The notes beneath the pieces are model-generated. The model made no database searches and was not told the origin of the DNA. It saw only the letters and a program-made list of their open reading frames with translations. DNA of 64,000 nucleotides from Grammothele lineata (lineage: Eukaryota; Basidiomycota; Agaricomycetes; Polyporales; Polyporaceae), in assembly GCA_002150815.3 (NCBI GenBank), contig NDFF03000383.1, forward strand, positions 124,001 through 188,000, given 5' to 3'. Shown piece by piece: positions 11,151 to 22,046 of this stretch. Made by a program: the position numbers and the translations under genes. The first letter of the stretch is position 1, and each line of letters starts with the position of its first letter.

Positions 11151-11659
11151 GCTGAAAGAGAGTGTACGTAGCCAGGGAGCTACATGCTTGCCGTCAGTGT
11201 CACGTCCGAGTCGAGCCGAAACCCTGTGGGAAAAGTTGCCCCACTGGCGCAAGGCGCTAGCAGTCCGTCTCGTTCGGAATACGCGTCACCGTATCAAGCG
11301 TGAATTCGAACTTGATTCAAACCATGCTCAATTTGTTCACGGGATGAGAATTGCCAAGTACTGAGCCACAATGAGGTGACCTGGAGATGGCTTCAAGACG
11401 CCTATCGATGTGTTTATAACTCGCAGCTGCCGCCGCTACATTGCGGAGATCCTTTCCGTCGAAACTTAACAAACGCTTGGGAGGGTTCCGTTTAACTCGC
11501 GCGACGCAGTCGTTGCAAATAAAGTTAGGACGTCTAGCAGGTGCCTGAAGCTGCTCAACGGGAGTCGGATTTCAGCTTCATCGCTGATCTGGACACTCCC
11601 AGCACTCTGTGATCCGCACCGTGAGGATGCGACTGAGGGTTTCGAGGGCCACAATTACT
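11151..11659. other. Intergenic, nothing recognised
   Basis: No supported gene. The part next to 11150 may hold the lost first exon of the broken membrane-protein gene. Confidence 0.45.
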
Positions 11660-12269
11660 CAGAAAGCCGGGTCAACATGCCACACCTCCAGGAGCTCCCT
11701 CGAACTGACGGTGGTCCGGCTCGGACTCCACCGAGGGTCTACTACTCGACTCGCCTGGGACCGCGCTCAGAGGGTCTAGGGCATCAACGCACAGACACTC
11801 GCGCTCGAGCAAGCGTGGCACGACGCTGAAGACATGAGCATAGGCATGGACCGGTTCAGTAGGTCTCACCCGTCTCCCGCGTTCCTCGCCGGCCTCGCAG
11901 CGCGTTGCTCGAGGATGAGGCGCTTGCGGGTGCCCCTGAATTTAGACCAGCCGTTGGTCACGGTCGCGGTCCCTGCGGAGGTGCCACCGACCACGGCGGA
12001 CCGCCCGCTGGAAAACTTGGATCGTGGTGAAAGGATGGAAGCCGGAGATCGTGCCGCCAAAGGAGTTGGCGAGGACGCTCAACGCGCTCTTCCCAAAGCT
12101 GGACGCGAGGCGGTGCTGGGGGAACGGCTCGGGCTGCTGGGGGCTGAAGTCGCTTTGGGACGAGTGGACGGCGTTGTGGGACGAGGTAGGAGCGCTGCAG
12201 GGACAGCGCGAACGGGCTGCTCGGGAACTTCGGGCTGCGGCTGCACCGGTGGCGGATGGGGATGGCTGA
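11660..12269 (+). pseudogene. F-box/LRR pseudogene, C-terminal half
   Basis: Plus-strand blocks match the C-terminal half of the intact F-box genes of this window: LALEQAWHDAEDMSIGMD (about 11793), then AFLAGLAARCSRMRRLRVPL and RPLENL (to about 12020), then in another frame WIVVKGWKPEIVPPKELA and LNALFPKLDARRCW and a WDEWTALWDEV tail to 12269. Corresponding blocks in the gene at 22047-23704 are LAFARAWPELEDFSV, LVSLAKYCPKL, HPLETL, WVPEVVKATELA, DTLFPNLNL and WDDWKLMWDEI. The frame changes at about 12015 without intron signals, and the N-terminal half with the F-box is missing. This is a truncated, frameshifted copy. Confidence 0.65.
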
Positions 12270-12849
12270 CGACGACGACTTTGTGCCCATGTATGCATGC
12301 TGTGTACGCGAATCGCGTCATGCCAGCGTCGCGCACCCCGTACGTATGGTCGTCTTGATGTGCATACAAGTGGTATCACGCTGTGTGATGGTGTTAGCTA
12401 CTAGTGGAGGAAGATTCGGGGAAGTGCGCACTTGGGAGAGACTGCGATTATTCACGTCGAGAGATGAAGCCTTATCCTGCCTCGCGGGGCTCCACGTGCG
12501 TGCGCCGAAGATAGAAGACGCTAAACGGATGCATTGGAGTTGACGCTTGCACGACCGGGTCGGGACGCGAGATCGAGCTGTGTATCCGGCGGAAGTGATC
12601 CATCGCAAGTAGCCACTGACAGACGAAGGCGGTTCATTTGTCTTCTAGTCCGGAGGAGTTTGAGAGAAGTCACGGTGACGGATTTTGTCTGCTGTCGTAC
12701 TATAGATAGCTGCACGCTTCGATGTTTGACCATCATGTCGCGAAGCTAAGAAGGAAGGTCAATATTTCGACGACCAACCATCCGTCCCAGAAGGACGTAC
12801 ACATGGGAGCGTTCGCATACATATGCATCACCGGCAACGTGGTGGCCTC
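12270..12849. other. Intergenic, nothing recognised
   Basis: Only short open frames without recognisable motifs; it separates the F-box pseudogene from the 3' end of the UbiA gene. Confidence 0.5.
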
Positions 12850-13862
12850 TCACTCCGCGCGCTTTACATGTTGTCTACCCTTGATGACCGTCATCGCCTT
12901 TTCCGCAAACCATACCACAGACATGGAAACTGTCCAATAAACGATCGCGCGGAAGGCAAGGTGTGTCAAGCCTGCATCGAAAAGCGGCACCAACATGATG
13001 CACAATCCACCAATGATGTACACCCCAAAGACGGTGAACGCTCGTTCTACTGCAAACGCAAGCACGCTGCGAACAACAGCCATCGTCAGTACGTTCCGGT
13101 CGAAGTGGTAAGATGACAGACGCAACTAGTTCGTCGCACCGAACGCGATCGCAGCCCTGTGACCGAACGCAGTCGCGATCGTGCTTTGGCCAACAGCGGC
13201 GTCCGCATGGATGTCGACGGCGGCACCAAGGGCGTGCGCCCCGGACGTGCATAAACCGAGGACGTGTCCTCTAAGGTGGAGCATGGCCCTATCGAGCCTG
13301 CCGCCGCCCGCGGTGTACCCCGAGAGATACGCGAGGTCGACGATAGCGCCGTTGGAGAGCGAGTCCAAGATCGGGCGCTCCTTGAATCTGAGGGGAGGCG
13401 CAGAGTACTGCCATGAGAGAAGGACGAGCGCGGCGATTACGACGGTGTTATGCGGGCGTGCGAGCAGAAGAGAAGCGGCGACGATAAGAGCCGTCGCGGC
13501 CCAGGCAGATGATCTGACGGCGTCGTGGAGCTCGGGGCGGAGGACGGTGCCCTCGAGCGCGTCGGCGACTTTGCGAGGGTTGCGGAGGTCGGAGGCGTAA
13601 TCGTAGACGTCATTGACGCCGAAGACGACTATCAGAGGACGTGGGTGAGCGGTGGAGACGTTGATAGATGGTATGGGCTGCGGAGAAGCGCACCGAGGGC
13701 GAGAGGGAATGAAAGCGAAAATAGCTGCAGGACGATGGTCTTGGGACTTCTCGCGAGACGAGCGGGCGAGTGGAGGAGGCCGATGGCAAAGAGAATAGGC
13801 CCAAAGCACCAGCCTGCGGGCCTGGACACCCTCACCACGGTCGCTAGCAGAGAGTGGGCCAT
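12850..13862 (-). CDS. UbiA-family prenyltransferase (integral membrane)
   Basis: Three exons on the minus strand. Exon 1 encodes MAHSLLATVVRVSRPAGWCF and a first hydrophobic segment to LSFPLAL. A GTGCGC...GATAG intron leads into VVFGVNDVYDYASDLRNPRK. This is the first Asp-rich motif of UbiA enzymes (NDxxDxxxD), which binds the prenyl diphosphate through magnesium. The second motif appears as DIHADAAVGQSTIATAFG. A second intron (donor GTGCGA, acceptor TGCAG) joins to VERAFTVFGVYIIGGLCI, and the protein ends QHVKRAE at a TGA. Several long hydrophobic helices alternate with the motifs. Enzymes of this superfamily attach a prenyl chain to an aromatic or other acceptor, for quinones, heme or meroterpenoids. 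The length and divergence suggest a secondary-metabolism-type enzyme rather than COQ2; the acceptor is unknown. It is head-to-head with the SMP gene at 14267. Confidence 0.82.
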
Positions 13863-14266
13863 GTTCGCATGACTTGTGGACGCTTGAGAAACAGGGAGCG
13901 TCACGGCCTGCCGCCGCTGGCAGGGTCGCACACGCGTGACAGGCGTGCGCAGCAGAGCACGTGCGCGTGACGGAGCGCGCCTGTCAGGGAGGATTCTGGG
14001 GGAGTGGTGGATGACGACGTGCGCCACCTCGCTCCTCGTCCCCCGCCAACGCTCGCGAACCACCACCGCTCGTCCGCTTCCGATCCGCTCCACCCATGCA
14101 TCCCCACAAAAGCCCCCTGCTGCGCCTTCCGAGGCCCCCCACTACACCCCCGCTTGCCTCTCTCTCTCGTTATCCTTGACCGCCACTACTACTCCCTCTC
14201 ACACTCGCACACTCGCGCTCAAGCTCTCGACTCCAGGCGCTGCGCGACCTCCTCACTACACCCACC
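13863..14266. promoter_or_regulatory. Bidirectional promoter between UbiA gene and first SMP/LEA-like gene
   Basis: A 404-bp intergenic stretch between divergent start codons. It contains GC-rich clusters with CACGTG-like cores (around 13959, GCACGTGCGCGTGACGG) and a TGACGACGTG half-site. The strand away from the SMP gene ends in pyrimidine-rich leader sequence. The regulatory role is inferred from position only. Confidence 0.4.
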
Positions 14267-15961
14267 ATGATGGCGACAATGACCCAGATGGCCCCTATGA
14301 TGACGGCGGAAGTCCCCGTAATCTCTGGGGACGTCATGCGCTCTATCGACACTCCCGCCGTCTCCCCTCCCTCCGGGTCCCCGACTTTGAGCTTCCAGCT
14401 CGCTGGCTCGCCCTCGACTGCCCCGCACAGGAGACGCTCTAGCGCGGCCTCCGACGTTGCGAAAGCTGCGGGCATCGACATTGAAGCGGTCTCCATGGGT
14501 GCGCAGCATATACCCCGTCCCACTGAGCAACGAAGCTAATCGTATACCCATGTTCCAGCGGAAGCACGACGCATCATGTCCGAGGAACACAAGATTCTCG
14601 GCTTCCGCCCACCTCACGGCTCCTTTGCCGCAGAGGTCCAATCCGTCGCGGCGAAACACCCTGAAGGCAAGCCTGGTGTCCCTGTCGACACTACGAAGCT
14701 CAAGGAAATCGCACGAGAAGATGCTCTGAGAATTCTGTGAGCTACTGCGCACTTCCGTCACTTCTTAGCGTGTCTGACATTTCGGAAGTGCGGAGCGCAA
14801 GAACAGCGTTAGCTCCGATGGCAAGAGTTCGCCGCCCAATGGCGCCAGGTCCGTCAACGGCAGCGACAAGCCCGTTGCCCCCGCCCGCATCTCCCCGCCC
14901 AACCCTGGAATCAACCTGAACACTATCAACGCGAGTGCGTATATGCGCCTTCGTTTCCGTTGTGACCCTTGTTAACGTCAACGTACACTCCGCAGCCGAT
15001 GCACGCATTCTCATGTCTCACGAGCACCGCGCCCTGGGCTTCCGCCCTCCACCCGGCTCTCTCGCTGCGGAGGCGCAGAGTGCCGCGGCGCGCCATCCCG
15101 AGGGCGATGGAACGCACCTCGACGACAATATGCTGCGTGACATCGCCGTCCGCGACGCCGAACGCATCAAGGCCGACCGGGACCTCAACATCGTCGGCGA
15201 GGTCAACGTGAGCACCGTTGGAAAGGGTAAGTCCTCGTTTCCTTTTCCCCGCCGCCTCCCTCGCTTCCCCATCCGTCCCCCACATCTCGTGGCGCTTCTC
15301 AGCTCCACTCTTCCCTGTCCTTCGCTTCCCGGAGCCTCGACTTCGCTTCTCATTCCTCTTTCGTCTCTATTTTTATTCTCCGATGCTGATACCTACGTGG
15401 CGCATCGCAGAAGGCGCAGCCGCGATCGTCTCCGCGGAGGCCCGCGCGCTGGGCCACCGCCCGCCAGCGGGCAGCCTCGCCGCACAGGCGCAGAGCGCTG
15501 CGGACAAGCACCCCGCGGGCGGGAGCTTCGACCCTGCTTCGAGCCCCGTCGAGCTCGCGGTGCTCAAGGACGCGGCGACGAAGGAGGGCGAGCGGCTGCG
15601 CGAACAGGAGGCGGGGGAGAAGGCGACGGAGGCGCAGGGTGCGTTGAAGGCGGAGTAAGCAGTGCTTCTCCCCCGTGTTGTGTACGATAGGCCATAGTGA
15701 TATTGACGGCGTATTTTTGTCTTCTTCTTGATTCCGTCTTGCGCGCGCAGGCTGTCAAACTCAGATGTGCATGTGAATATGCAAGTTCAAGGGGTGGAGA
15801 AGACGGACGAGGCGGTGGAGACGGAGAAGACGGACGAGGCGGTGGAGACGGAGAAGATGACGGAGGCGCCGCCCGACGTGGTCCGTTCGCTCAACACGCC
15901 CCCGCTCGCGCGCCACGAGACGGACGACTCGGTCGAGATCGTTTGCGACGTGATCGCGTGA
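14267..15961 (+). CDS. Seed-maturation (SMP/LEA-like) repeat protein, copy 1
   Basis: Six exons join in frame from ATG 14267. Three degenerate copies of an SMP-like repeat are visible, about 14560 (EARRIMSEEHKILGFRPPHG), 14998 (DARILMSHEHRALGFRPPPG) and 15412 (EGAAAIVSAEARALGHRPPA). Each is followed by SLAA-x-AQS-AA-x-HP. The motif resembles the SMP domain of plant late-embryogenesis proteins (AAAIQSAE-A-G-AAQAQSAA); related fungal proteins are linked to desiccation and stress tolerance. The final intron is notable. Its donor GTAAGC at about 15655 holds the TAA that closes the unspliced frame at 15658. Splicing to an acceptor at about 15750 continues in frame (ELSNSDVHVNMQVQ) through a duplicated EKTDEAVET unit to TGA at 15961. 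The unspliced form is about 67 residues shorter. Probably soluble and largely disordered. Confidence 0.78.
15797..15856 (+). repeat. 27-bp in-frame tandem repeat in the last exon of SMP copy 1
   Basis: Two near-identical 27-bp units encode EKTDEAVET twice, followed by a partial third (EKMTEA). The unit length is a multiple of three, so copy changes keep the frame. Confidence 0.75.
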
Positions 15962-17249
15962 GCGCGTCCTCGTCCGCGTTCTCTTCCACGCAGGTTCCTA
16001 TGTAGATGGACGAAGACTTAGCTTCGATACGAGTAGCGCCTCTTGGTGCGAAGGTTGTATTGGTACGAATGCATGCAAGTAGATGTTCGGTAGTCGTTTG
16101 TAACATTACACACTGTATATTAGCTTGCCTTGACCCCTGCAATACACACGGATCTGTTCCTTCTTGGCGGCTTGTTGTTGTTGTGGAACTCCACTGGCAA
16201 GTTGTGATAATGTCACATGTCAGGCCGTGTTCTACGGAGTCTTAGGAACGTACGCGACGTATTCACATTGACTGGGGCATCGTGCTACTGCTCAAGAAAA
16301 CCGCGTTCCAACCACTCTTAGGGAGGCGGAGGCGGGAAGTTAGATAAACCACGGGCCGAACCTCGACGCTGCCAGCCGGCGAAGTTCCTCACCTTGAGGG
16401 TGAAAATGGTACATATGTGCACACGCGCAATGCGGCAATCCTTGTTCGATCCCGCCATTCGAAAGCGTTCACGCGATAGAAGATCCTGATCACCGACATA
16501 CCATTGGGCGAGACATTATACGTAGATACAAATCGAGTCAACTCCCAACGACAAACTGGGGCCCCAACGAACAAATCGAGCATCTCTAAGTATCTTCCAC
16601 GAGTCGTAAAGTAGAGAGTAGATAAAAAGGGGTAACGCTGTGTCCGCTGAGAGGTCACGAGGAGCCCCTCGACTTGACGATGCGGGGAAGCGTCACCAGA
16701 TATCGCGAGGCCGCCGCCGGCCGTTGGCGAAGGGCGTTGCCACCGGTGAAAATCGAGGCCAAAGTCGAAGTCGAAGTCGAGGTCGAGAACGACCCAAGTT
16801 TCGACGAGATACCGGTGGCGATGGCAGCCGAGGTGCACCACTCGGCACATCGTCAAGACGATTCTTAATCGTCCAAAACGAGTGCCGGCATGGTGGGCGG
16901 CGTGGGGCGAGCGTCGGCACATGCTACTTAGGAACATAGCCCCCTAACCTCGGCTGCCGTGCGGTCGTCCGTCAGACGGTGGGTCGGCTTGAAACTTGAA
17001 GGTCGAAGCCTGGACCGTTGCGAGCCGTCTGGGTGGAGACCGCCGGCCTGACTGTGTTGATGCGTGCGGGTGTGCCAGCAGTGCATGTACACACACATAC
17101 GGATACGTGCATATACACACGGGGGATATTGAAGCGTCAGGTAGTATTGAGGTACGACTCGAGAGTCGACCTAGCGCGCGCGACGGTGTTGGGGGTCGTT
17201 GGGGGTACGTGTTGAAGGAGGGGCGGGGGGAGGCCATGGATGTGCATCG
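15962..17249. other. Intergenic, nothing firmly recognised
   Basis: Contains a short GTCGAA/GTCGAG hexamer run near 16757-16790 that translates as alternating Val-Glu, and GA-rich DNA. The long open frames on both strands here look like products of base composition and show no domain. Confidence 0.4.
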
Positions 17250-17659
17250 TCATCGAATGGCTGCAGGTGCGTCGCGGCGGTTGCGCCGGTGGGGCCCTAG
17301 AGCACCGGCGAAAAGTGGGCGATCGTGGCGGGATACGCGAGGGCAGCGTCGGCTACCGGGGCACGAGAGGGCGTGGAGCGAGGGCCCATGTCGTGCAGGT
17401 GTTGAGTACGCGCGTCGCCGTGGAGGATACGTCCCGTGAGAAGTTGAAGTTGAAGACGAGGACGGAGCCGAGTGTCGGAAAGAGGGAGCGGAGGTTGCGG
17501 AGGCGATTGAGGGGGGAGAGGGAAGGGGGGGATGGCGGGATCGACAGCAATACTGAGTACATGGAATGCATTCGACAGATGAAGAGCGATGGCCGGACAG
17601 CGATGGGGACCAAAGAGGGGAGGAGGTTGGTCCAAGGATGGACCGAATTGCCGTTGCCG

Positions 17660-17960
17660 AATGGCGCCTGCGTACACCGTCAGCCTCCTGAACATGTATC
17701 AACGAGAACAACATCGCATACCTTGCCAGGAGCCTTGGTGTACACGATGACCCGAGTGTCAGGCGCTCAAGCACACATGTGTACGACCAGCCAGACATCG
17801 GGTTCATCAGCTCCGGCGCCATCCACGGCGGCCTCCGACCAAGCTTGCCATCCTCGAGAGGTTATCGACGAGTGCGTTTTCAGGCTGTAAGCCGTGACGG
17901 ACGCCTTCATATGAAGTCTCATCGACGTCACCTATGTATACTCTGATGAGGAGATGATGG
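17660..17960 (-). pseudogene. Protein-kinase-like relic
   Basis: Minus-strand fragments in order resemble kinase motifs. VRHGLQPENALVDN (about 17915-17875) is like the catalytic loop H-x-D-L-K-P-E-N-x-L-V-D but lacks the Asp. PPWMAPELMN (about 17833-17805) is like the GT-x-x-WMAPE block. GWSYTCVLERLTLG then resembles the DVWSYGCVLLELLTG helix. The DVW part sits in another frame, and removing one unit of the doubled CTGG at about 17790-17797 would restore DVWSYTCVLE. The DFG region between the first two motifs is missing. No open frame connects them. I read this as a decayed kinase gene; chance similarity in low-complexity DNA is the alternative. Confidence 0.38.
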
Positions 17961-20150
17961 ACGGTGAAGAAGAAGATAACGTACGACCCGCGCTGAGAAC
18001 TGCGCAGCCTGCACTCATCGGTAGCCTCGGTCATGAGACTTGAACAAGGACTGAAGCTTGAAGGAGGTTCCGGCAGAGTCATCCATGTCGACCGCGGCGG
18101 GGGATGGAGGCTGGGATGATAGCGGGTGGAGAAAGGAAGGGAGGTGAACTTGCTCTTGACGTCTTCCTCGTCCACAACCGTCTTCATCTTGACCTCTAGA
18201 AACGATCCCCATGAGGGGCAGGTGCACGATGGGGTAGGGGAGGGAATGTCGGAATGATAGAGCCTGTGCTGGATATCGCCGACAACCTACCAAATGTCAA
18301 CCTCGACGTCAAACATGAGAAGGTATAGACACGTACTAGATTCCCTATGATGAACTAGTCCCCGTGTCCTGGGACTGTCCTACCCGTGTCGCCGACAACG
18401 CACTTGACCGTGTCGGTGACGGTGTGAACCTTGCGCGGCTAGGAGTAGATACGGTGAGTAGGAGATAATAACATGGAGAGGGTATGAGGCGTACCACGAC
18501 ATCGGATGAGAGAAGAAGGGTGAATACAGGATATGGCGAGAGACAACATATGGAGATGGAGCAGAGCGAAGAGACGGAGGACCGAAAGTGGCGGGAGGTC
18601 AGGACTTTATAGAGCGGGGAGGAGAGGCTGACGTCTTTGGCGTCGATGTTTGGTGCTGTTGTTTGGCGGGAGGCTCACCGGCGGGCTCGAGTTATTCGGC
18701 ACCTCGGGATGTGACGCAGTTGTGCTCTTCGGCCGCGGATTTGCCTCGCCCTGCCTGCCCCATCGGAGCCGCTCTATTCTCTGCACGGGCTGAGAGTCCC
18801 GTTCCAGAGGCCCGTCGTCCTTTCGTGTATGCCTTCGTGATACGGATACACTGTCTATGGCGCCGTATGCGGTTTCATGAGCATGTTAGACAACTTCAAT
18901 ATGTTGCATAAGGCATCATGACACAGGGTGTGTCAGAGGACATGGTACTCTTCACGTCGATCACAACTTTGGGTGTGCTTGACCAATAGAGGTGGTAAGA
19001 ACTCTGGCTAGTGTCCGGATATATCCCGACGTGCCATGATCAGCCGAGCTCTGTGGAGCAGGTCAATACACGCGCCTTGGAGGACATAAGATATGCTAAT
19101 GCTTACAAGCGAGGACAGTCACGGTATTGTGGAGACGGCATTTGTGCGCATGGCCTTAAGTACTATATCGCTGAGGTCTAAGTATTCCCACCATGCCGAA
19201 GTACTAGTGTAAACAGTCTCGAGCCAGCCGAGCCTGAGATCCACTGTGACTGCAGCTTCATTTGTTCCTTTCAATACTGAAATGGACAAGCAATGAGTAC
19301 CAGTCCGAGTCTGCTTCATGAATGATGTCTTTGAGAGACAGAAGCAAGCTTAAGAGCATGACGAACCCCTGCCGCGGTACCGGTCGCGAAGGCTGAGGGC
19401 TGCTGCCAGCAGCCAAGTTCAAGTTGTTTGGAGGAAAATGTTCGCTTATGTAACCCACCGACGGACGCCGCTGAAGCGCTGATAAGCTACTTCAGTTCCT
19501 CGGGGCGCTTACGGGCAACCAGCTGCTCAAGATCTTCCCCATGCCCTCGAGTGGGATCAACCTCCGTCGCTCGCCGGTGCTGCAAATTGACGGGATATAG
19601 GGCGTGTTTGAGGGGCTCCTGCGAAGGATTCTCGGCCAGGTGCGGTCCTCTGCACCGTTAAACGGGACTGCCAGTGCGACCGCAACCGCGTCGTCCGGTC
19701 TGTGGCGTGTTGCGAAGCAATCGTTCATCAGTAACCAAAGCCGGAAAAGGTTTGGCTTTAGCCTGTAAGACTCTAAGGCCAGCGTTGAGCTATCAGATGG
19801 GTTCAAGCTACACGTACGCAACTGTTAGCCAGGCTTAGTGCTGTTATCCAACTGTTGTAGGCCCGCGCGTCATGCTCACATATGCGCCTTCCATCCCCTT
19901 TATCTTCGACGCAAGGGTCGTATTCTCCAATTTGTGTGAGGAATGTAGAGTTTTCTAATCACATCTTCTGTTGGGACATGCCCTGACATCTCGAATACCC
20001 ATTTTACGGAAATGCGTAGCTTTCTCTTAGTGATGACAGTACACATAGTAGTCTTCTGCTTTGCAACATTTCGTAACAACCGTATCGCATGTGAACTTTC
20101 GCGACATCTCTTGCAGGACAATTCCTGCATTCATGCTTCGGGCAGAATTA
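17961..20150. other. Long intergenic stretch without a supported gene
   Basis: Several short frames look weakly coding on the minus strand at about 18160-18440 (for example MKTVVDEEDVKSKF and VHTVTDTVKCVVGDTG), and on the plus strand at about 19500-19770. None joins into a convincing gene and no domain was recognised. Confidence 0.4.
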
Positions 20151-21749
20151 TCAGGTTCGTAGCCTTCTCTCGTCCCACTTCTTCATCAGCTCCTTCAACC
20201 GCTCGGCATTCTCTTCTTCGTAGCCCCACCGGGGCTTGTCCGCAAGCTCGTACAAGAACCATTGCGGCGCCGGGCGCACAGTGTCGTACTGCGCTGTCGT
20301 GATGAAGCCCGGGCAGTCGATTGCGGATTCACTGGCGCCAGAGATCGAAGTTGAGGACGACACTGCGGCAGCAACGTGACCTGCAACCATCTTGCATGGG
20401 ACGTCGTCGATGCGCACGTCAACAGATGCGTAGCCCGCAGGGATTTTCTTCATGTCGAGCGAGAAGTACGGAACACCGTCGAGCGTGTACTGAGTGGGAG
20501 CGTACCGATTTTCGCGTGCTACAAGAGAGGATTCTTCATCAGCTTAGATCTTGAGGTATGCATGGCTTGTGCCACCGCGCGGGAATAGTACTCACAAGGC
20601 CCTTGCATGACGCTCCCTCCCACTGTATCCTCATTACGAGGCGGGCGGTACTTCGCAAGCCATTTCCCGTCCGCATCCCACACGCAGAACGCGGTGATCC
20701 ACCCGCTGAGGAGGTCCTGTCCGCACATGTGGCTGTCCCGACTGACGACGTGCTCCCAGAAGGTGACATCGGGCGACCCGTCAAACGCGGCGGCAAAACG
20801 CACGAGAATGGGGCGGAGCATCTCCGCCCATGCGGCGGGCTCGTCGCCAAGCGTAGGCAGGCGATCGAGCCGCGCGAGTAGGCGAAGCCAGTCAGCTTTC
20901 TCGCCGAGGAGGGTGACCGATGGCACACCACATGTAATCATCATGCCATAGCTGAAATACCTATTAGTAGTGAGTGGGGACAGGATAAGTACATAAGGTT
21001 GCGAGAAAGAACGGAATCAGAGCATACTGCTTGAGCGTGGCCATGAGGAGCACGGAACAGATTGTGGAGTCTTGCAGAGTAGTCGTTGTGAAGTCGGGTA
21101 AGGTCCACTCCACGAAGGCCTTGTCGACGACCTGGGCAGTGTGGAAGGGTACCGTAAGAGAAGGGTAACAAAATCCTTGGGAGCGAGTGCACGCACATGT
21201 TCATCGAGCATCTTGGCGAAAGTGCGTGCCATCCAGGCAAAGTCGAGGGTGTGGTGTGCGCCTTCAGCGGAGATGAGGAGCTCCTTCTTGCCCTCGTGGG
21301 CGACGAAGTATTCTCGCAATTCTTCAGCATGAGCATTCACACTACATGCCAAGTGTTTAGACGCGTCAGAACCAGTAGTTTCAACGGAAACGACCGCACG
21401 TACTAGAAACTTAATTGTGACAGAATCGCGATCCAAACATCGTCTGGCCTGCAGACAAGTAGATCGTCTTAGTATTACATCCGGTTAGGCCAGACATAAT
21501 CTGTCTGAGATCGTACCGGATGACTAGATGATGATGATTTCCGTGTGCCTGAATCACAGTGCGGACGAATCCGTTGTTGTGCGAAATGAGAGTAGGGAGG
21601 ATGTCTGAGGTGGCGGACGTTCCAAGCATATCTCCGCTCTCCTTCCATTCCTTGTAGCAGGCGGCCTTTGTCAGCCCCTCAACATCGGTAAACCCGTTTG
21701 CTCTGATCGGATTGGCGTTGTGCGCTGCGACTTTAAACGTGACCGGCAT
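20151..21749 (-). CDS. DUF4419-domain protein
   Basis: A multi-exon minus-strand gene from ATG 21749 (MPVTFKVAAHNANP) to TGA 20151. Exons join in frame through NGFVRTVIQAHGNHHHLVIR, then PDDVWIAILSQLSFY (intron phase restored by a CG|G junction), NAHAEELREYFVAHEGKKEL, LPDFTTTTLQDSTICSVLL, CGVPSVTLLGEKADWLRLL, LSGWITAFCVWDADGKWL and the C-terminal IPAGYASVDVRIDD and CKMVAGHV blocks. This is the complete order of conserved blocks of the DUF4419 family, common in fungi and some bacteria. The biochemical function is not known. The protein is probably soluble, with no signal peptide. Introns are about 50-70 nt; one lies near 21436-21480, another near 21340-21400, and more lie between 21140 and 20450. 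No lesion seen. Confidence 0.85.
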
Positions 21750-22046
21750 TGTTTGTAATGGACTCGGAGGCTAGTACGACCCGGAATCGATGTAGAGGGC
21801 CGAATCGATGAAGACGGTGCGACGGGGCTGTTAGCCAAATTAGCCAGAAGGGAAGTACTTATGGGCGGGCTGCGAGGACCCCGAGATACTATCGTATCGG
21901 AGTCGCACGTTGGTGCTTCTCTGTCAAAGTCAGACAGATAGATGCTCATTACGAAGGCCCTGAGTGACTCATCGGAATGATAAACTCACGTCGAGTGAAT
22001 ATTACGTAACCCTGGTCTACTCGCAGTCCACGATACGATACCCAGC
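21750..22046. other. Short intergenic region
   Basis: Separates the DUF4419 start codon from the 3' end of the F-box gene. Nothing recognised. Confidence 0.4.

Noticed and set aside
15235..15690. Arg-rich plus-strand continuation of the second SMP frame past 15230
   Set aside because: It reads through a good GTAAGT...GCAG intron; splicing gives a proper third SMP repeat instead.
16389..16937. 182-codon minus-strand open frame with FDFDFDF-like run
   Set aside because: It is the shadow of a plus-strand GTCGAA/GTCGAG hexamer run; no domain, no signal and no splice pattern support it.
17240..17890. Long open frames on both strands in GA-rich DNA
   Set aside because: Arg/Gly-rich on one strand and Pro/Ser-rich on the other, typical of biased composition; only the kinase-like motifs at 17660-17960 were kept, with low confidence.
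19428..19821. Overlapping plus and minus frames around 19.5-19.8 kb
   Set aside because: Some protein-like flavour (for example LLKIFPMPSSGINLRR on plus) but with an internal stop and no family match.
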